This document shows positions 1 through 8,299 of a stretch of 64,000 nt of DNA, in pieces; the stretch's first letter is position 1, and every line of letters starts with the position of its first letter. A program made the translations under genes and the position numbers. Below the pieces are notes generated by a model that worked only from the letters and a program-made list of their open reading frames with translations, ran no database searches and was not told where the DNA came from. This DNA is from Methyloligella halotolerans. GTDB lineage: Bacteria; Pseudomonadota; Alphaproteobacteria; Rhizobiales; Methyloligellaceae. The DNA lies in contig NZ_MASI01000006.1 in the NCBI RefSeq assembly GCF_001708935.1, forward strand, positions 1 to 64,000, given 5' to 3'.

Positions 1-117
1 CTCCCCGCAGTAAAAGCGTCGGCGACACCGGGGCCGGTCAACCGGCCGGCTCCGGCGTCGGCGCATGTCTCGACGCCGATCGCCGTGATCGATCAGGCTG
101 ATCTGACGCCCATTTGA
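1..117 (+). CDS. C-terminal end of a gene cut by the window start
   Basis: Frame 1 is open from the first base to a TGA at 115-117 and encodes 38 residues rich in Ala, Pro and Val. The stop is followed 37 bases later by the metal-resistance gene at 155, on the same strand. In copper-efflux operons the gene before the CusB-like adaptor is often a TolC-type outer-membrane channel or another periplasmic protein, but no motif here shows which. A second frame is also open for about 100 bases, so the assignment is tentative. Confidence 0.35.
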   Translation, partial: LPAVKASATPGPVNRPAPASAHVSTPIAVIDQADLTPI

Positions 118-154
118 CTTGACCGGAGGACTGGCAGCCGAATAATCGAAACCG

Positions 155-601
155 ATGACGAAGCTTCGCGCCATATTTGTCGGTCTTATCGCAGTTTCGC
201 TTGCCGCCTCGCCTGCGGCAGCGGCCCACACGATGGGCGCGATGATGGCTGGCATGTCGTCCGACGTGATGGCTCATGGCATGGGGCACGATATGGATCA
301 TGCCGCAACGCATGGAAATACCCGGGAAAGTACCCATGGCACCGCTGGCATGTCGGCGATGACGCATGCCGTCGCTCATGACGATTGCTGCCATGGGAGC
401 GCGACGCCTTGCAACAAGCCGGTCAAGAGCGATTGCGACCAATCCGGCGCCTGCATGGTAAAATGCTCGGTGATTCAGGCAACCACCGTGAGCGCAATGG
501 AGATGGCCCGTCCGCCGCGTCTCCCGCTGCGGGCCGAAACGGTTGCCGACAGCCTCCAATCCACCGCCGAAAACCCGCCCTTCCCGCCTCCTCGCTTCTA
601 G
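155..601 (+). CDS. Met/His-rich periplasmic protein of the copper-efflux locus
   Basis: A 148-residue protein that begins with a clear signal peptide: Lys-Leu-Arg, a hydrophobic core, then an Ala-rich cleavage region near residues 20-24. The mature part has dense Met, His and Cys residues, including repeated Met-x-His and His-Asp patterns up to about residue 75 and five Cys between about residues 77 and 104. This composition is typical of periplasmic proteins that buffer Cu(I) or Ag(I). I do not recognise a named family. It lies 112 bases upstream of the CusB-like gene on the same strand and is probably co-transcribed with it. A copper-related role is inferred from composition and context. 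Confidence 0.7.
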   Translation: MTKLRAIFVGLIAVSLAASPAAAAHTMGAMMAGMSSDVMAHGMGHDMDHAATHGNTRESTHGTAGMSAMTHAVAHDDCCHGSATPCNKPVKSDCDQSGACMVKCSVIQATTVSAMEMARPPRLPLRAETVADSLQSTAENPPFPPPRF

Positions 602-713
602 ACCCTTGAGAAAGACGCGTCTGCGCACGTGCCTCTCCCAGGCGCGGCCGACGACGCGCGCGAGTCCCTGCCCCCCCTGCAGGGAGTCCTCAACAAGGAT
701 TTTGGAGGCGCAG

Positions 714-2336
714 ATGAAGCGTCTGAACAGCTTGGCGCTGCTGGGTGCCGGTCTTGCGGCAGGCATCGGCGGCAGTTTTCTCTATTCCGGGTATTGGCCC
801 GAAGCGCAGCCCGCCATCGCCGCGGAGCAGCACGATCACGGTGCGGCGGAGTCCGAAGCGCCCGGCCACGATCATGCCGATCATGACCACACGGGCCAGG
901 CAACGCAGCCCGGCAAGAGCGATCGCGAGATCCTCTATTACCGTAACCCTATGGGGTCGCCGGATACCTCGCCTGTGCCCAAGAAGGATTCCATGGGGAT
1001 GGACTACATCCCCGTCTACGCGGACGAGGCCGACGAAAAGCCAAACGACGCCGGGCATGATCATCAAGCCGAGGACGGTCACGCCGGGATGGATCGCGAT
1101 TCCATGGACCACGAGCATCACGATCGCGGCGACCAAAGCGACGAAAGCGACAAGAGCAGCGACGCCGGCGGCGAGCGGGAGATCCTCTATTACCGCAATC
1201 CCATGGGTCTGCCGGACACCTCGCCCGTGCCCAAGAAGGACTCCATGGGGATGGACTACATCCCCGTCTATGCCGACGAGGCCGAGGACGGCGACACGGT
1301 CAAGGTCAGTCTCGATAAGATCCAGCGCAGCGGCGTGAAGACCGAGAAGGTCGGCCGGAAGGCCCTCTCCCGCCAGGTGCGCGGCGTCGGCACGGTGGAG
1401 CATGACGAGTCGACCATCTCCGTCGTCACGGTCCGTTCCGACGGCTATATCGAAGATCTGTTCGTCGATCGCAGGGGGCAGCATGTGAAGGCTGGCGAGC
1501 CCATGTTCCGGTTCTACAGCTCGCAGATCCAACTGGCCCAGGTTGACCTGTTGGTGTCGCTGCGCAGCAGAAGCCGCACGGGTTCCGACCGCGAGGTCGA
1601 AGGCGCCATCCAGAAGCTGCGCAATCTCGACGTGCCCCAGAGCCGTATCGACGAGGTCATCGAGACGAAGAAGAACCCGCGGACTCTCGATTGGCCGGCC
1701 CCCGCCACCGGTCACGTCATGAGCAAGAACGTCCTCAAGGGGCAATTCGTCGAGGCGGGGGACGAGCTGTTCCGCATCGCCAATACGGATCATGTCTGGG
1801 TGGTCGCCGAGGTCGCCGAAGCCGATATCGGCGAGGTCGCGGTGGGCACCCCGGCGACCGTGATCCTGCGCGCCTTCCCCAACAAGCCCCACGAAGGCAA
1901 GGTCACCTTCGTCTACCCGCATATGACGAACATGCAGACGCGCACCGTTCCGGTGCGGATCGAGCTGCCCAACCCGGACGGTGAGATGCTGCCGGGCATG
2001 TATGCCGACGTAGTCTTCCATGTTGGCGCTGAAGCGCCGGATGTCGTCGCGGTGCCGGACGATTCCGTCATCGACAGCGGCGCGCGCACGGTGGTGCTGA
2101 TCGCCAAGGGCGAAGGCCGCTTCCAGCCCCGCGAGGTGACCCTGGGGCGCCGGGGTGAGGACTATGTCGAGATCCTGAAAGGCGTCTCCGAAGGCGAAGA
2201 GGTCGTGACTTCCGCCACCTTCCTCATCGACTCCGAAAGCAAGCTGAAGGCGGCGTTGCAGGCCTTCGACCGGGACGAGACCCAAGAGGGGATGGCCAAA
2301 GACGGGAAGGGTGAAGGATGCCCGAAGAGGGAATGA
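714..2336 (+). CDS. cusB: CusB-like periplasmic adaptor of a Cu/Ag efflux RND pump, with two heavy-metal-binding domains
   Basis: 540 residues from the ATG at 714, which has a good GGAGG site 6-10 bases upstream. A longer frame runs back to 543 but lacks a site. Order: signal anchor (residues 1-30), His/Asp-rich linker, a heavy-metal-binding domain (about 71-106; YYRNPMG and KKDSMGMDYIPVY motifs), a second His-rich linker, a second copy of the same domain (about 155-190), then the hairpin, lipoyl and beta-barrel parts of a membrane-fusion protein. Family members usually have one such domain. The protein should deliver Cu(I) or Ag(I) to the CusA-like pump encoded 4 bases downstream and bridge it to an outer-membrane channel. 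The family assignment is firm; substrate rests on motifs and neighbours. Confidence 0.93.
   Translation: MKRLNSLALLGAGLAAGIGGSFLYSGYWPEAQPAIAAEQHDHGAAESEAPGHDHADHDHTGQATQPGKSDREILYYRNPMGSPDTSPVPKKDSMGMDYIPVYADEADEKPNDAGHDHQAEDGHAGMDRDSMDHEHHDRGDQSDESDKSSDAGGEREILYYRNPMGLPDTSPVPKKDSMGMDYIPVYADEAEDGDTVKVSLDKIQRSGVKTEKVGRKALSRQVRGVGTVEHDESTISVVTVRSDGYIEDLFVDRRGQHVKAGEPMFRFYSSQIQLAQVDLLVSLRSRSRTGSDREVEGAIQKLRNLDVPQSRIDEVIETKKNPRTLDWPAPATGHVMSKNVLKGQFVEAGDELFRIANTDHVWVVAEVAEADIGEVAVGTPATVILRAFPNKPHEGKVTFVYPHMTNMQTRTVPVRIELPNPDGEMLPGMYADVVFHVGAEAPDVVAVPDDSVIDSGARTVVLIAKGEGRFQPREVTLGRRGEDYVEILKGVSEGEEVVTSATFLIDSESKLKAALQAFDRDETQEGMAKDGKGEGCPKRE
924..1283 (+). repeat. Direct repeat encoding two heavy-metal-binding domains in cusB
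   Basis: Positions 924-1031 and 1176-1283 are near-identical 108-base blocks in the same frame, separated by about 144 bases encoding a His/Asp/Ser-rich linker. Most differences are at third codon positions, plus a Ser/Leu change after the first PMG. This is an internal domain duplication of the adaptor gene. Confidence 0.85.
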
Positions 2337-2340
2337 CCCA

Positions 2341-5300
2341 ATGATTGCCAGGATCATTCGCTGGTCGGCCCGCAACGTCTTCCTGGTCGGGCTCGGCACG
2401 GTCTTCGTGACCTTCCTCGGCATCTACGCCGTCACGAAGGTGCCACTCGACGCGATTCCCGACCTTTCCGACGTCCAGGTCATCGTGTTCACCGAGTATC
2501 CCGGCCAGGCGCCCCAGGTGGTGCAGGATCAGGTCACCTATCCCCTCACCACGGCCATGCTCACCGTGCCCAAGGCGCGCGTGGTGCGCGGCTTCTCCTA
2601 TTTCGGCGTCTCCTTCGTCTACGTGATCTTCGAGGAGGATACGGACATCTACTGGGCGCGCTCGCGCGTGCTGGAGTATCTCAGCGCCGCCGCCCAGGAC
2701 CTCCCCTCCGGCGTCACGCCTGAGCTCGGTCCCGACGCGACGGGTGTCGGCTGGGTCTATCAATATGTCGTGCAGGGCTCCCAGAAGAGCCTCGCCGAGC
2801 TGCGCACGCTGCAAGACTGGTACATCCGGTTCGGGCTGGCCAAGGCCCAAGGCGTCGCCGAGGTGGCGAGCGTCGGCGGCTTCGTGAAGCAGTACAGCGT
2901 GGTTGTCGATCCGCGGCGGCTGCAGGCTCTGAACATCCCGCTGGAGAAGATCCGCGAGGTTATCCGCGACAGCAATATCGATGTGGGCGGCCGCACCGTG
3001 GAGATGGCCGAGCACGAATACATGGTGCGCGGCCGCGGCTACATCAAAAACTTGTCCGACCTCGAAGAGATCGTCGTGAAGAACGATTCCGGCGTGCCGG
3101 TGCTGCTGAAGGACGTGGCCCGGGTCGAGCTGGTGCCAGAGGAACGGCGTGGCCTCACGGAGCTGAACGGCGATGGCGAGGTGGTCTCCGGGATCGCCCT
3201 TCAGCGCTTCGGTGAAAACGCCCTGACGGTCATCCAAAACGCCAAGGAGCGTCTGGCCCAAATCGCCCCCAGTCTTCCCGAGGGAGTCACGCTGGAGACG
3301 GTGTACGACCGGTCCGACCTGATCTACCGCGCGATCGACACTCTGCGGTACACGCTCATCGAAGAGAGCATCATCGTCGCCCTGATCTGCGTGATCTTCC
3401 TGATGCATGCGCGCAGCGCGCTCGTCGCCATCATCACGCTGCCGCTGGGCGTTCTGATCGCTTACATCTGCATGTGGGCCTTGGGGCTCTCGTCGAACAT
3501 CATGAGCCTCGGCGGCATCGCCATCGCCATCGGCGCCATGGTCGACGCCGCCATCGTTATGATCGAGAACGCGCTCAAGCATCTGGAGCGCGCGCCAGAA
3601 GGCAAGTCGCGCACGGAGGTCCTGATCGAGGCAGCGACCGAGGTCGGGCCGGCGCTGTTCTTCAGCCTGCTCATCATCACCGTGTCGTTCCTGCCGATCT
3701 TCGCCCTCGAAGCCCAGGAAGGCCGGCTCTTCAAACCGCTCGCCTACACCAAGACCTTTGCCATGGCGGCGGCCGCCCTGCTGTCGGTGCTGGTGGTGCC
3801 CGCGCTCATGGTGATCTTCGTGCGCGGTAAGATCATTCCGGAGCGCAAGAACCCGGTGAACCGGTTCCTGATCTGGATCTACCGCCCTGTGATCGAGGTC
3901 GCCCTGCGCTTCAAGGCCATCGTGATCGTGGTCGCCGTCGCCGTGCTCGCGGTCAGCTTCTGGCCGGCCTCCAAGCTCGGCAGCGAGTTCATGCCCGATC
4001 TCAACGAAGGGACCCTGCTCTATATGCCCACCACCCTGCCCGGCATCTCGGTGACCGAGGCGGGCGAGCTGCTGCAAACCCAGAACAAGATCATCAAGAC
4101 CTTCCCGGAGGTGGAGTCCGTGCTCGGCAAGGCGGGACGCGCCTCCACGGCGACCGACCCGGCGCCCATGGAGATGTTCGAGACGGTCATCAATCTCAAG
4201 CCGGAGAGCGAATGGCGCGATGGCATGACCCTCGACGGGCTCATCTCAGAGATGGATGACTCGCTGCAGTTCCCTGGCGTCTCCAACGCCTGGACTATGC
4301 CGATCAAGGCCCGCATCGACATGCTTTCGACGGGGATCCGCACGCCGGTCGGCGTCAAGGTGTTCGGCACCGATCTCGGCGAGATGGAGCGGCTGGCGCG
4401 AGAGATCGAAGCCGCCATCCGGACCGTCCCCGGCACCACGAGCGCCTATGCGGAGCGGGCCATCGGCGGCTACTACATCAATATCGATCCGGACCGGAGC
4501 CGGCTTGCCCGCTACGGGCTGATGGTCGGTGACGTGCAGGATGTGATCGCCACGGCGCTGGGGGCGCAGCCTGTGACCTCCACCGTGGAGGGACGCGAAC
4601 GCTACAACGTCGCGGTCCGCTATCCACGGAACTACCGCAACGACCCCACGGCCATCGCCAATCAAGTTCTCATCCCCACACCGGCCGGCGGCACGGTGCC
4701 GTTGGGTGAGGTCGCAAAAGTGAGCCTCTCCCAAGGTCCGACCATGATCCGCACCGAGGATGCACAGCTTGCGCTCTACATCTTCGTGGATTTCCGCGAC
4801 CGCGACATCGGCAGCTTCGTGGCGGATGCAAAGCAGGCGGTCGCCGAGCAGGTAGAGTTCCCGCAGGGCTACTACGTCACCTGGAGCGGACAGTACGAAT
4901 ATATGGAGCGCGCCAAGCAGCGTCTTCAGATCGTCGTACCGCTGACGATCCTCATCATCTTCCTGCTGCTCTACCTCAACTTCCGGCGGCTGACCGAGAC
5001 CCTCATCGTCATGCTCTCGGTGCCGTTCGCCCTGGTCGGAGGCTTCTGGCTGATGTGGTGGCTCGGCTTCAACCTCTCCGTCGCCGTGGTCGTCGGCTTC
5101 ATTGCGCTGGCCGGCGTCGCGGCGGAGACCGGCGTGGTGATGCTGATCTATCTCGACAGCGCCTTGAAGGAGCTGAAAGCGAAGCGCGAGCAGGAGGGCG
5201 AGCCCTTCACGATGCGCGATCTCTACGCGGCCATCGAGACCGGCGCGGTGGACCGCGTGCGGCCCAAGATCATGACGGTGGCGGCAATCATGGCGGGGCT

Positions 5301-5490
5301 CTTGCCCATCATGTGGAGCCACGGCACGGGCTCGGAGGTCATGCAGCGCATCGCCGTGCCGATGATCGGCGGCATGGTCTCATCGACCGTTCTGACGCTC
5401 GTCGTGATCCCGGTGATTTACGCTCTGGTCAAAGGCATCGGCCTGCCGTCCGAGCCCCCTGCCGGACACAGCGGCCGCGACAAAGCCTAG
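2341..5490 (+). CDS. cusA: CusA/CzcA-family heavy-metal efflux RND transporter
   Basis: 1049 residues from the ATG at 2341, the usual length of heavy-metal RND pumps. Twelve membrane segments are expected: one at the N-terminus, a block near 340-530 and a block near 870-1040. The proton-relay helix reads GAMVDAAIVMIEN. The segments ATDPAPMEMFE and RIDMLSTGI match the methionine-bearing regions of E. coli CusA that bind Cu(I)/Ag(I), so copper/silver is favoured over cobalt/zinc/cadmium. The gene starts 4 bases after cusB ends, indicating one operon. It acts in the inner membrane with the adaptor. A longer reading from a GTG at 2311 overlaps cusB and is less likely. Confidence 0.95.
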   Translation: MIARIIRWSARNVFLVGLGTVFVTFLGIYAVTKVPLDAIPDLSDVQVIVFTEYPGQAPQVVQDQVTYPLTTAMLTVPKARVVRGFSYFGVSFVYVIFEEDTDIYWARSRVLEYLSAAAQDLPSGVTPELGPDATGVGWVYQYVVQGSQKSLAELRTLQDWYIRFGLAKAQGVAEVASVGGFVKQYSVVVDPRRLQALNIPLEKIREVIRDSNIDVGGRTVEMAEHEYMVRGRGYIKNLSDLEEIVVKNDSGVPVLLKDVARVELVPEERRGLTELNGDGEVVSGIALQRFGENALTVIQNAKERLAQIAPSLPEGVTLETVYDRSDLIYRAIDTLRYTLIEESIIVALICVIFLMHARSALVAIITLPLGVLIAYICMWALGLSSNIMSLGGIAIAIGAMVDAAIVMIENALKHLERAPEGKSRTEVLIEAATEVGPALFFSLLIITVSFLPIFALEAQEGRLFKPLAYTKTFAMAAAALLSVLVVPALMVIFVRGKIIPERKNPVNRFLIWIYRPVIEVALRFKAIVIVVAVAVLAVSFWPASKLGSEFMPDLNEGTLLYMPTTLPGISVTEAGELLQTQNKIIKTFPEVESVLGKAGRASTATDPAPMEMFETVINLKPESEWRDGMTLDGLISEMDDSLQFPGVSNAWTMPIKARIDMLSTGIRTPVGVKVFGTDLGEMERLAREIEAAIRTVPGTTSAYAERAIGGYYINIDPDRSRLARYGLMVGDVQDVIATALGAQPVTSTVEGRERYNVAVRYPRNYRNDPTAIANQVLIPTPAGGTVPLGEVAKVSLSQGPTMIRTEDAQLALYIFVDFRDRDIGSFVADAKQAVAEQVEFPQGYYVTWSGQYEYMERAKQRLQIVVPLTILIIFLLLYLNFRRLTETLIVMLSVPFALVGGFWLMWWLGFNLSVAVVVGFIALAGVAAETGVVMLIYLDSALKELKAKREQEGEPFTMRDLYAAIETGAVDRVRPKIMTVAAIMAGLLPIMWSHGTGSEVMQRIAVPMIGGMVSSTVLTLVVIPVIYALVKGIGLPSEPPAGHSGRDKA

Positions 5491-5942
5491 GAATGATCTG
5501 AGTAGAGACGGGCGATACGAGGCAGAATTTTCAGAAGGAGCGGGACGAGGACGTCCCGCCCCTCGGGCAACCTAATGCCGGCAAGAGCGATCTTGGCGCT
5601 ATAGCCGCACCCGCGTCATTCGTGTGTTTTGGGAGAAACCTGGGAAAAAGTGGTGGAGCCAAGCGGAGAAAGTGCGAACCGGCTGTTGCGGGCGATGGAA
5701 GTGATCGAGGAGCAATTTCGATCCCACAAACCCGGTAGCGGACGCACAGCAAGCGATGAGGTCAGGTTTTGAACCTGCGACCGTATCGAGTTGATCTGCC
5801 GTCACTGAAATACGCTGCCGCTTTCGAGCTCTTTGGCTAGCGCCGAACGCGCAAGACGGCGCCTGGAACAAAAACTACTCTGAGGAGCTTTCTGAATGCG
5901 GTCGCGTATAAGATACGGATGCCGCCTCACAAGGAAAAACCA
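5491..5942. other. Intergenic stretch after cusA
   Basis: No convincing gene. Positions 5540-5559 form an 8-bp stem with a 4-base loop (GCGGGACG, AGGA, CGTCCCGC) just after cusA, which could end or stabilise the transcript although no T-run follows. The rest holds only short overlapping frames without family resemblance. The start of the next gene is set by an AAGGA site just before 5943. Confidence 0.4.
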
Positions 5943-6206
5943 ATGGAAAACGCAACGAGGACTGAAAGCGTCCAACGACGCTCGGATACTGGCGGTGACA
6001 AAATCCGCGGTCAGATGCAAGACACGGCCGATGGCGTCAGCGAGATTGTAGCCCATCAATATGAGCGCGTTAAAGACACATTCGTGGACGCAGGAGACAC
6101 GGTCGGCCGTGCTATTCAACGTAACCCTCTGACCGCCATTTCTATTGGCTTAGGCCTCGGATTTCTCTTCGCTTTTGTTATCGTCGGCGGCAACAAGCCG
6201 AGATAG
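5943..6206 (+). CDS. DUF883 (ElaB/YqjD-like) membrane-anchored protein
   Basis: 87 residues from the ATG at 5943, which has an AAGGA site about 8 bases upstream; an in-frame ATG at 5919 lacks one. The N-terminal two thirds are charged and predicted helical, followed by GRAIQRNPLTA and one C-terminal membrane segment rich in Gly, Leu and Phe with a short basic tail. This is the layout of the ElaB/YqjD family, inner-membrane proteins with a C-terminal anchor that bind ribosomes in stationary phase in E. coli. The family match is good; the function here is by analogy only. It stands alone between two intergenic gaps. Confidence 0.8.
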   Translation: MENATRTESVQRRSDTGGDKIRGQMQDTADGVSEIVAHQYERVKDTFVDAGDTVGRAIQRNPLTAISIGLGLGFLFAFVIVGGNKPR

Positions 6207-6320
6207 CGGAGCCTTTATGTGCCAGCATTCCCAGGCATCTCATTCGGGCCCCGTGTCGATTCTCGATCAGGCTCGGTTTCGCGACTCTCGCCCCGTTTAC
6301 TGCAGTTGTTTTGCCGATCC

Positions 6321-7220
6321 TTAAGACAACAAAGCTTCATTTGGCCCGGTGGGAGCCAGCGTTAGCGCGGGCGTGTCGGGCCGTTCCTCAAGACAGTCCA
6401 AGAGTTCTTCGTCTGATCCCGTCACCTCGTCCGTCCAGACCCGGAAGAGCTTCAGATCGTAGTTCCCGAATGAGGTGAGCATGGCAACGTCTGCGGCGTC
6501 ACGACCATGCACCATGAGGACACGACCAATGCGGGGCGTATTGTGGCGCGCGTCGAAGGTATACCAGCGATTTTCGAGGTAGACTTCGAGCCAAGCTGAA
6601 AAGTCGCCAGCCCCAGACGGCGCAACGCCGATATCGCCGAGATAGCCGCTCGCGTAGCGGGCCGGTATGTTCATGGCGCGGCAGAGTCCGACAGCAAGCT
6701 GGGCGAAATCCCGGCATACGCCGGTGCACTCTTGCAGAGCATCCAGGGCGGTCTTGTTGGAGCGCCCAAAGCGATATCCGAAGGTCAGATGGTTATGTGT
6801 CCAGTTACAGATCGCTTGGACCCGGGCCCAGCCCGGTGGCGTGTCGCCGAACAAGGCCCAGGCCTGCTCTGTCAGTTCGGCCACTTCGCAGTACCGGCTG
6901 GCGGTGAGATAGGTCAGCGTTTCGTCTGGTAGCTCGTCGATCTCGTGTTGGTGCGCATTCCAGTCGAACGGATCCGGCGCACCGTCATCCTCGACCACGC
7001 AGTCAGACCACAGCTTGAGTTGTCCTACTGGCGCGACGAGACGGGTGCGGCGATTTCCAAATGGATCGAGATACTCCCTAAGCTCCACGTCTGGTTCGGT
7101 ATGAACACGATCGGAACCAATGATCCGGCCGCTCTGGGACGAGTGGGGCGAAAGTGCCAACAGCAGCGGCGTCGGCGCCGTACACTCGACAATAATCTCG
7201 AAGCCTATGCGAATAAGCAT
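6321..7220 (-). CDS. Transglutaminase-like protein with Ser in place of the usual catalytic His
   Basis: 299 residues with an AGGAAGG site before the ATG. Residues 1-110 are the N-terminal beta domain common to bacterial transglutaminase-like proteins. The core carries the Cys in GVCRDFAQLAVGLCRA and the WYTFDARHN segment with the Asp. In the paralogue transcribed the other way (7352) the third position of the catalytic triad lies in THAW; here the equivalent segment reads DFSAW, so the His is replaced by Ser. It may be a binding or differently catalytic protein rather than a classic cysteine protease or amidase. It shares a 131-base divergent promoter region with the paralogue. Confidence 0.85.
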   Translation of the reverse strand: MLIRIGFEIIVECTAPTPLLLALSPHSSQSGRIIGSDRVHTEPDVELREYLDPFGNRRTRLVAPVGQLKLWSDCVVEDDGAPDPFDWNAHQHEIDELPDETLTYLTASRYCEVAELTEQAWALFGDTPPGWARVQAICNWTHNHLTFGYRFGRSNKTALDALQECTGVCRDFAQLAVGLCRAMNIPARYASGYLGDIGVAPSGAGDFSAWLEVYLENRWYTFDARHNTPRIGRVLMVHGRDAADVAMLTSFGNYDLKLFRVWTDEVTGSDEELLDCLEERPDTPALTLAPTGPNEALLS

Positions 7221-7351
7221 GGTCGCCCTTCCTAACAGCGCGTAATCTCATGTCGTTGATGGGCGTCAGGCGGTTGTCGTCTGCTTGCGCTTCTTGCGCC
7301 ATCGCGACCAACCTCGCGACCACTCTGGAGAGGCCCATTCGGCACCGCCCG

Positions 7352-8230
7352 ATGAGAACGCTATTCATTCATCACCAGACTCGTTACGCCTACGAGCGGC
7401 CGGTGTCTTTTGGGCTTCACCGCTTGATGATCCGCCCGCGCGACGGTCACAATATGCGCGTGCTTGACTCCCGCTTGGCCGTTTCGCCTCAAGCCGAGGT
7501 CCACTGGACATTTGATACGTTTGGTAACTCGGTGGCGTTACTGACGTTCCACAAGGAAGCGGACGAACTGGTCCTGGTGAGCGAGCTGGTGCTCCGCCGT
7601 TACGGTCTTGATGAGCCCATGGCAAGGATTGAACGTCACGCCAGGGGCTATCCGTTCCAATATGGCCGTGAAGATAGCATTGATCTAGGGCCGCTCCTAA
7701 CGGTACATTGTGAAGAGGACCGCGCTACGGTCGAGCGTTGGATTTCAGAGAAAATACCCGATTTACCCAAGCGAAGCCTGAGGGTGCTCGACCTCCTCAG
7801 CACTGCAATCCACGAGAGCTTCGCCTACAGCCGCCGCGATGCCTACGGCGTGCAATCGCCCGGCGAGACCATCAGGACAGCCAGCGGCACCTGCCGCGAC
7901 TTTGCCTATCTGTTTATGGAGGCGGCCCGTTCGCTCGGTTTCGCGGCTCGCTTCGTCACAGGGTATTTATACGACCCCAGCGGCGACACGGGGGTGGGCA
8001 TCGCGATGACTGGAGGCGGCGCCACCCATGCCTGGGCGGATGTGTTCATCCCGGGAGCCGGGTGGATAGAGTTCGATCCGACCAACCGGCTCGTGGCCGG
8101 GCTCAACCTGGTGCCTGTGGCAACGACCCGAACACCAGCCCAAGCGGTACCTGTGAGTGGGAGCTACCAACGCAACGGCGCCGGCTTTCTCGGTATGAGC
8201 GTCGACGTTTCCGTGACGCAATCAACCTGA
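7352..8230 (+). CDS. Transglutaminase-like cysteine protease family protein
   Basis: 292 residues from the ATG at 7352, where similarity to the family begins (RTLFIHHQTRYAY). The frame stays open back to 7250, so a longer start is possible. The N-terminal beta domain is followed by the transglutaminase core with Cys in GTCRDFAYLF, His in THAWADVF and Asp in WIEFDPTN, a complete triad. These proteins act as amidases or proteases; substrates are rarely known. It is the active-looking partner of the divergent gene at 6321 and precedes nhaA by 69 bases. Confidence 0.86.
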   Translation: MRTLFIHHQTRYAYERPVSFGLHRLMIRPRDGHNMRVLDSRLAVSPQAEVHWTFDTFGNSVALLTFHKEADELVLVSELVLRRYGLDEPMARIERHARGYPFQYGREDSIDLGPLLTVHCEEDRATVERWISEKIPDLPKRSLRVLDLLSTAIHESFAYSRRDAYGVQSPGETIRTASGTCRDFAYLFMEAARSLGFAARFVTGYLYDPSGDTGVGIAMTGGGATHAWADVFIPGAGWIEFDPTNRLVAGLNLVPVATTRTPAQAVPVSGSYQRNGAGFLGMSVDVSVTQST

Positions 8231-8299
8231 GCACGGCCAACTCAGTCCGGCCAGCTTCACGACCCGGATGACACATACATTTGGAGAAGGAGGCCCTTA

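Noticed and set aside
2224-4077. 617-residue frame antisense to cusB/cusA
   Set aside because: It is the mirror of a strongly conserved pump gene; its His/Asp/Arg-rich product has no family features, as expected from antisense of GC-rich coding DNA.
5755-5790. tRNA T-arm-like string (CAGG-TTCAAAA-CCTG on the minus strand)
   Set aside because: No matching acceptor, D or anticodon arm can be formed around it, so it is not called a tRNA or att remnant.
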